Assembly (NCBI GenBank): GCA_037157565.1
Contig: JAZHRO010000022.1
Span: 101,428,001 to 101,492,000, forward strand
DNA: 64,000 nt
Origin: Thalassia testudinum
Lineage: Eukaryota > Streptophyta > Magnoliopsida > Alismatales > Hydrocharitaceae
Direction: 5' to 3'
The position numbers were made by a program, and so were the translations under genes. Below the pieces are notes generated by a model. It ran no database searches, was not told the DNA's origin, and was given only the letters and a program-made list of their open reading frames with translations. This document shows positions 58,001-64,000 of this stretch, piece by piece (position 1 is the first letter of the stretch; each line of letters opens with the position of its first letter).

Positions 58001-61000
58001 ATAAGGGAGTTGTAGAACAACAAGTTAAAATAATGATGGACGAACACAAACGGACAGAGCAATATGGTACAGACCCGGAAGTGCAGCTTCCTCTTAAGGA
58101 AGTTGGTCACTAGGTCACGGTTGGCGTGCATCTTTTCTCCATTCCAACTTGAGAAAGAGACCATCACGGTTGATACCCCCATGGCCACAGCCTTATAGTA
58201 GGGGACCATGTGGACATGAAGCAGCTCCTGTTTGCTGACAATTGTGTTGCCCTCATTTACACCTCCATGTGTCCCACCATCACCAACGTAGTGCTTTGCA
58301 CAGGCAGCAACTTTGGTCCTGCTTCCATTGATTGTTTTGGAATGATTTAAATATATAGTTGATTTTGAAACTGATCCAAGTCTTTCTTCAAAAAAAAAAA
58401 AAAACAAAGAAAGAAAGTGATCCAAGTCAATTTTTTTCCTTTGACCACTTTATTAATAGAACAAGCGGTCAAATGCCTCGTCCAAACTCAGATCATATCG
58501 GCAGGATGATCAGAGAGGAAACAGGAAAAAAAAGGTTCTTTTTCAGATCAAACTGATTGGGACTAGATGATCAATGTGGTTGCGATATGATATTGAATGA
58601 CAAATCTATGTTCTGACCAAAAGACTTCTTAACATTGTAAGATTGTATTATTGCTGAAGATCTATCCTTGTTCTGCAGGCAAATATGCCTTCTGTTAGAA
58701 AGAACAAGTCCCCCCATTTGGCCATAACAAATGGACCATTGGTCATGGAGATAAAAGGCCATCTTACTATGGCATGTTGGAGTCAATTTCAACTTTGGTA
58801 AGCTAATATATATCGAGAGGATGCAAGCATCCAACCTCTGTTGGTATCCAACCATTTGCGGGAAGAACAAATGGAGTGACCTCACATGGAAAACTCACAT
58901 TATTTATTAGTAAATACACCATATTGCAAATAACTGAACCACATCCTTAACTGGTATAACTAATCATAAACTATTAAATGACAAGGAAAATTTGTTTACC
59001 CAATTGACTGCAACAAGCTTTCACTTTTATCTTTCTAAGTCTGAAAGTTCTAATTTGCTTCTAGCTAAAGATGTAGAACAATTAAAGAACACATCATCCA
59101 TGGCAATTAGCAACATGTTTGCATGGGAAAACATCTAATAAAGATGACAGTCATCGGATTAATTTGATAATAAGGACATCTGTAGAATCTGCATCAGCAC
59201 ATTCTCAATCCTTTTGTCAAGAAATTCAGGAGATTCAAGATGGGTTTTGAATATTACCTTCCACCAACAAAAGGAGTTCCTCTGCGGTAATTCGCTGGTG
59301 GATCACCTTGCAAACCAGATATGATCTCAGTCATCTCCTGAACAACTTTTGGATCTTCACTGTAACTCTCATAGCACCTTCCCCATCTTGGATCTCTGCA
59401 TACCTATTTAAACAACCAAATAGAAACACATAAGTAGAAATTAAGCATGAAAAGCATTCAAATTCTGGCAGACATTGATGCAGTTGCTAATACCGCAACA
59501 CATGGAGCGAAGACATAGGGGACACCAGTTGCCCGGACTTCAAGTGCAGTTGCAGCCCCAATACGCTTCACGAGCTCTGGATCCCTGGGGAAGCAACACA
59601 AATTTAGCACCGTTCACAAAGAGTTAATGCCTATAAGGACAATATTTGCAGTTCACAGTATCATGATGCCTTGTGGCTCCAAGCCCAATGTTATGTGGAA
59701 ACATGGTGGCCTTGTAGACATTGTTATGACCATGAACTGCATCTATCCCATATATTAGTGGGATCCCGAGGCGTGTGGATAGAGCACTCTTCTGGAATTC
59801 ATTCACCATCTTCACCCAATCCTGAGGGGAAGCCTTCTGAAAAGGAACACTGCCTCCTCCACTCAATACACTCCCTGCAATGACACCACAAATGCCATCA
59901 CAATTTAGAAATGTATAATGTGAAACAACATTTTGCATGACCGATTTCTGCATGAGTCCATAAATAGTTCTGGATGTATTTCCTTGACCATGCTTGGTGA
60001 TTAGAGATTTCAAGTTAAAGCTTCTAGTTAATGAAACAACTAGTGTTCAACTTCTCTTTCCTATTTACCTGCCAGTCAGTCAGCAATATTTTTTTCCAGT
60101 GGAGGAGACAGAATTTACAATTTCACAAATAATTTAAGGAAGCCTGATGAAGAGGAGCCTTTGTGCAATGGTAATACTTGACACTGTGACCTGGAGGTCA
60201 CAGGCTTGAAAGGTGGAATCAGCCACCTGTAAAAAAGTGGGATTAAGGAGTGGTCCGACCCTCAGCTGGACCCTACTCATAGCAGAAGCTTCATGCACTG
60301 GGCTGCAATTTATTAATAATTTATAAAAAAAAAAACTACCCTCGTTTAATCCTCAGAAAAGTCCTAAAAGTTTAAAACCTTGAGAGAGCAAGAGAGCTCA
60401 AGAATGAACAAAGCTGGTACGGAGTTAGTTTAGCATGAAAGACGCTAAAGACTAAAGTAAGAATGTGAAATCTACCATACAATATTACAATTTGATAGAA
60501 TGGCAGATCATTGACAGGAATTTGCAACATCTGCAAGTGGATCTCTAACAATTGTGCTTTATATGTTTATTTTGATTTTTTAAAACAAGTAGGAAACTTA
60601 AGGATTTGTATAAAATTGTCAAAAAGTAATTAATGATGTCCACATTACGACTTGAATCCCTGACTCTTAAGCCTAGTTTACTTAGGGGTTACTTGACTAC
60701 TTAACCCCTGATTTGGTAACTTGGCTTTGGCCACTTTAACACGGGTTGTCTAAATTCGTGTTAAAATCGTACACCACTCGCGCTTCTAACACCCATCGTA
60801 TTTCATATTTCTAACACCACTACCAAGTAAACACCACATGGGTTAACAACGCAACTTAACACCAATTCAAGTAAACACAAACTAGTGTTAACACCACTCT
60901 ACAAGTAAACACAATTATAGGTTAACACTAGTCTCAAATTTCTTAACACCACTTTCCTAATCTCCAAAGTAAACTAGCCCTTAAGGTCATTCCAATAGGA

Positions 61001-61514
61001 ATAGAAGGAGCCATTGAGGGTGATTTCTTGATTTTCAATCAACTAAGCACTGATTTTACAACTTGAATCACCTAGTGAACTCTCTAAAACTTAAATTCAC
61101 ATTTCCGTTACTTGGAGGAACCCATTTTCATATTGGTCATGACATTGTTTTCCCTTGAAATGGAGTAAAACTGATTTTGACTTGGTGTTATTAGTGAACT
61201 TTGAGAAGTAATGTTCTTAACTAGAAACAGTACCGTTCATGGAGTCAAAACAAAAATCAATTTTTTTTTCTTAGTTAGTCCAATTTTTTAATACCTATGA
61301 AGTAATTCTTCAAGACATCAGGAGATGCAACACCACGCTCGATCTGCGACATCTGGCCAATCTTCTCAGCAAGAGTCATGCGTCTCAATAGATCCTTGAT
61401 CCTAGCATTTATTGGTTGTTTGGGATCTTTGTACTTCAGGTATTTTGCTCCGTTGATTCCCCTCAAGCACAAGAATACAACAAAAAATATCAAAGCTGTT
61501 CTTAGATTCCTCAT
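55080..61514 (-). CDS. GH3 beta-D-glucan exohydrolase (ExoI-like), right paralog, complete
   Basis: A secreted GH3 enzyme that trims glucose from wall beta-glucans or related oligosaccharides. The nine coding exons are 61514-61295, 59874-59670, 59584-59494, 59403-59258, 58318-58075, 57921-57817, 57499-57317, 56610-56406 and 55564-55080: 1884 bases, 627 residues, close to the usual plant length. A signal peptide spans about residues 1-22. D118 lies in [10 protein letters not shown]229-H230 in AKHYVGDGG, and the nucleophile D308 in VISDWQGID. Trp residues 452 and 456 lie in [10 protein letters not shown], and the probable acid/base E514 is in [11 protein letters not shown] (assigned by position relative to barley ExoI). 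The frame is open through every junction. All introns are GT-AG except intron 2, which starts GC. The ATG at 61514 is chosen because the in-frame codon upstream (61562) is only TTG and lies beyond a TTTCAG acceptor. It looks functional. Confidence 0.93.
55690..55990. repeat. MITE-like repeat in intron 8 of the right GH3 gene
   Basis: It is rich in TTAACACCAATTTAAGTAAATA and ACAAGTAAATACAATTTAAG-type words, the same vocabulary as the MITEs at 31831 and 60670. The ends have decayed, so limits and family are tentative. Confidence 0.4.
60151..60335 (+). mobile_element. Au-like SINE in intron 1 of the right GH3 gene
   Basis: GAGCCTTTGTGCAATGGTAA opens with an A-box-like start. GACCTGGAGGTCACAGGCTT is B-box-like, and the body has GTGGTCCGACCCTC and GAAGCTTCATGCACTGGGCTGC, close to the well known Au SINE 3' body. 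It ends in an A run (60325-60335). The target duplication is unclear. Confidence 0.75.
60670..60980. mobile_element. Tourist-like MITE in intron 1 of the right GH3 gene
   Basis: Terminal repeats AGCCTAGTTTACTT and AAGTAAACTAGCCC are flanked by TTA on both sides (60667-60669 and 60981-60983). The interior is rich in GTTAACAC words. Same family as 31831-32198. Confidence 0.75.
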
Positions 61515-61553
61515 CTTTGAACAGCCAATGCAATCGGGATTTCTCTTCCTATC
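61515..61553 (-). other. 5'UTR part of the coding exon 1, right GH3 gene
   Basis: The acceptor GTTTCAG at 61554 precedes 39 bases of leader before the ATG. Confidence 0.55.
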
Positions 61554-62419
61554 CTGAAACAAGTAGTGAAGATTTTAAAAAAAAAACAAAAGAACACTCT
61601 AAAGTAGGGAGTTATCAGTGGAGATCAAATTGTACTGAAACCACATTCCTTCCTAGCCCAGAAGAGCAATCAAGTTCTGATAAGATGTGGATCACTGGTA
61701 TATGGTCAGATATTAAATTATCAAAAGTAGAACGTGTAAGTTAACCCCTTAAAAACAGGATCTAAGCTTTACCACCATGAGCATTTATAGCAGTAAGCCC
61801 GGCGAAAAAAAAAAACTGTGAAAATGAAAAATTGCAAGAGAAAGAAGGAGCAATATTTTGACATATTTATGGCCGATAAAAAAAAATATGGCATTTTCCA
61901 GAACAATAAATCAACACATTTATTCCTACGGGTATTAAATGAAACCGAGAATCACATTTATTTCCGGTGGGATCCACCACCAACATTTAGGTAAGCGAGA
62001 ACTCTCTCGCACGAAACATGGAAAAATCATGCTTTTGACAGAGAGCGGGCGAGATCAGAGATAAAACACGGGATCCACGGATCGAAACGGGGAAAAAAAA
62101 AACGTTAAAGAAAAAAACCAAAAGAGGGAAGAAAAAAAATGCGGTAAATGTGAGATCCGGAAAAAATTGCACCTTCCAGAAAACAACAGCTACGTGAAGA
62201 GCAACAGAAACAACAAGAAATAAACAGAAAACAGAAAACCCAACATCACCAAATTCAAAGAAACGATCGACGCCAGCAGTAGAAAAGCCAACAGAGCACC
62301 AATGCCACCCACCAATATCGTTCCAAGTTAATGACTTTATTGCAGAAGCAGCAGCTACAGCTCGTGGGCGTGCAGGAACGGAGGATGGGGAGGAGGAGAA
62401 GGTGAGATGCAGATCATAC
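61554..62419 (-). other. 5'UTR intron of the right GH3 gene
   Basis: Donor CATTGG|GTATGATC is at 62420/62419 and acceptor GTTTCAG at 61554, about 0.87 kb. It parallels the leader intron of the left paralog. The open frames inside it are not genes. Confidence 0.5.
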
Positions 62420-62608
62420 CCAATGTAGAGGAGGGCGAGTGGAACTGATTGGGTGAGCTCCAACTCTCGCTGTCTCCCCTCCCCCTCTCTGGTTTCTTCC
62501 CACAGTCACACCTTGGGACTGGTGCGTTGCAGCCTTTGGAGAAGCTCACGTCTCCATTTGAAGAGGAGCAAAAGGGAAACATTTTGAAAGCATCCCCATA
62601 AATTATGG
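62420..62608 (-). promoter_or_regulatory. Leader exon and proximal promoter of the right GH3 gene
   Basis: On the minus strand a GA/CT-rich leader (about 62500-62420) precedes the donor. Upstream, the palindrome CCATAAATTATGG (62596-62608) contains a weak TATA-like core. An upstream ATG at 62582 opens a 75-codon frame; whether it is in the transcript is unknown. Confidence 0.4.
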
Positions 62609-64000
62609 GTGGGTGTCATTTTGGATCCTGACCCATTTTGGTGACCATGGTCCTATGATGATGACTTGATTGCAATTCCATCCTCCTGTTGATTAAACAA
62701 TTGGGTATGGACCATAACCATAGTTTTAAAAATGGATGCCACATGAAGAACCTCACCACTACACGTGAGATTACAACATTCAGGAAAACAGCAATTGAAT
62801 GCAAGTTTCATAAAATAGTGTCATCGAAATTGTGATCTTCACCATCGTCGGAATCATAAATTGACGAATTAAGAACCGAATAGTACATTTTTTTTTCGTG
62901 ATAAGTAAATTAGATAAGGTTAGTAATACACGTACAAAGTATTACAATTGGCATTATGTATGCCTTGCAAACATCAAAACTCGCGAGTCATGTTTACCTA
63001 TAAATGAAAGTATTTAACACTTCTTATTTTATTAAAAAAAAAGGAACAATTATGAATATTATTTTTACCTTTTCGGATTAAGCGAACCTTAGGATTTAAC
63101 TTAATTGGCTTTATGTGCAATCGTATTTTTAGGAACATAGCATGAGCGATTTAAATTCCAACTCCAGATTATTTTTGTGTGCTCATGGTTCTTCCTTGAT
63201 TGTTAAATTTCTTTCTTATATTAAATGCCATAGTTAGTTTATCCTATATATTAGGTTTCAATAGGAAAGAGCAAATTTACTTAAGGTGCTAGATAGGATA
63301 AAATCTCCAACCAAGACAAGAGAAGAAAGCAGGATTGAAAGAACGTGGAAATGCATCCACCCAGTGGGGTACAATATTTTGGCTGATTTTTTCTTGAGGA
63401 AGGATCTAACTAGTAATGCAATATGGAGAAAAAGCACAATTACAAGCTCTTAGCTCTCTAGTTCTCTCTTATGATAGTAGAAAGGTGTACTTGGATGACA
63501 TTCCCTCTCAAACAAAACTCTTGCCCTTTTCATGGGAGATCTTCATTTGATCTTATAATTCTAATTAGGTTTTCACTTCTCAAGTAATGATGTGTCTTCA
63601 AAATCATCAATCAATAAGTAGAGAGATGCTTTGTAGATACCTAAGGAGAAGCGCCAAGTGTAAAAGAGCTAGAGTGCTTGGAAAAACTTAGCACCATGCA
63701 TTCTTTAAATAGCACATCAAAGTAGCTGATTGGAACATTTAGGAGACAATCTCATTAAATGATTATTAGTATTTGTGCTTTACTACCTTCCTGTGAGAGT
63801 ATCTATTTGTTGCTCATCACCATTTAGCTATTGCTTTTATTTCTCATAACCAATCATGTGCAGGTGGATTTAGTTCAATATAAAAAATCTCATAGAAGCA
63901 CACATTCCACCAAATCAATTTCGACATGGATTATTAGTAGTTAGCACAAAGGGTTGGAGTACTTAATCTAGGATGAGGTCTTGCTAAGGCAAATGCTCCT
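62609..64000. other. Intergenic, nothing recognised
   Basis: AT-rich sequence upstream of the right GH3 gene. I see no convincing gene, RNA or complete mobile element. Confidence 0.5.

Noticed and set aside
61515..61562. Longer N-terminus for the right GH3 protein starting at 61562
   Set aside because: The codon there is TTG and lies beyond a good TTTCAG acceptor. The ATG at 61514 gives a proper signal peptide.

Overview
This is nuclear DNA from a flowering plant. It has GT-AG introns, 5'UTR introns, an Au-like SINE, Tat-type Ty3/gypsy, LINE, MULE and MITE insertions, and two plant-type secreted GH3 beta-glucan exohydrolase genes. A monocot seems likely from the style of the proteins, but this is a weak inference. 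There is no bacterial or viral operon, no CRISPR array and no rRNA.

The window is built around two GH3 paralogs, both on the minus strand and in tandem. The right copy (CDS 55080-61514, nine coding exons) is complete and splices to a 627-residue preprotein. It has a signal peptide, the SDW nucleophile motif and every intron boundary in place. The left copy starts at a TATA box near 28410, has a 3 kb 5'UTR intron, and shows four coding exons (25211 down to 1987). These exons are open and keep the exon lengths and phases of the right copy, but they are spread over 23 kb because retroelements fill its introns. Its remaining exons should lie left of base 1.

Intron 2 of the left copy (16.5 kb, against 85 bp in the right copy) holds a full-length but decayed Tat-lineage Ty3/gypsy element (3221-14231, TSD GTTAG). 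That element is itself interrupted by a solo LTR inside the archaeal-type RNase H and by a truncated LTR. The same intron also holds a small non-autonomous LTR element (15173-18579). Intron 1 holds a 5.8 kb LINE in antisense to the MULE-side strand, i.e. in the sense of the gene (19074-24920), with a 17-bp TSD. Head-to-head with the left GH3 promoter is a broken 5' fragment of a TMEM120/TMPIT-like gene (about 28850-29310).

Between the paralogs (about 32.9-47.2 kb) lies a large, decayed Mutator-like element with two convergent genes. One is a FAR1/MULE transposase on the minus strand; the other is a DUF1985-like/Ulp1 (C48) protease gene on the plus strand. This layout resembles the ULP-carrying (Kaonashi-type) MULEs. 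It has been hit by a nested pair of 2.6 kb solo LTRs and by a copia/SIRE-like solo LTR that carries twelve GACGTC sites upstream of its TATA box. Palindromic CACCGGTG-type repeats occur near both MULE ends, between its genes, and in two small neighbouring repeats.

The rest is AT-rich intergenic or intronic DNA with Tourist-like MITEs (TTA TSD), two tRNA-derived SINEs, a pair of diverged duplicated intergenic blocks, and a recent 0.44 kb tandem duplication at the left edge.
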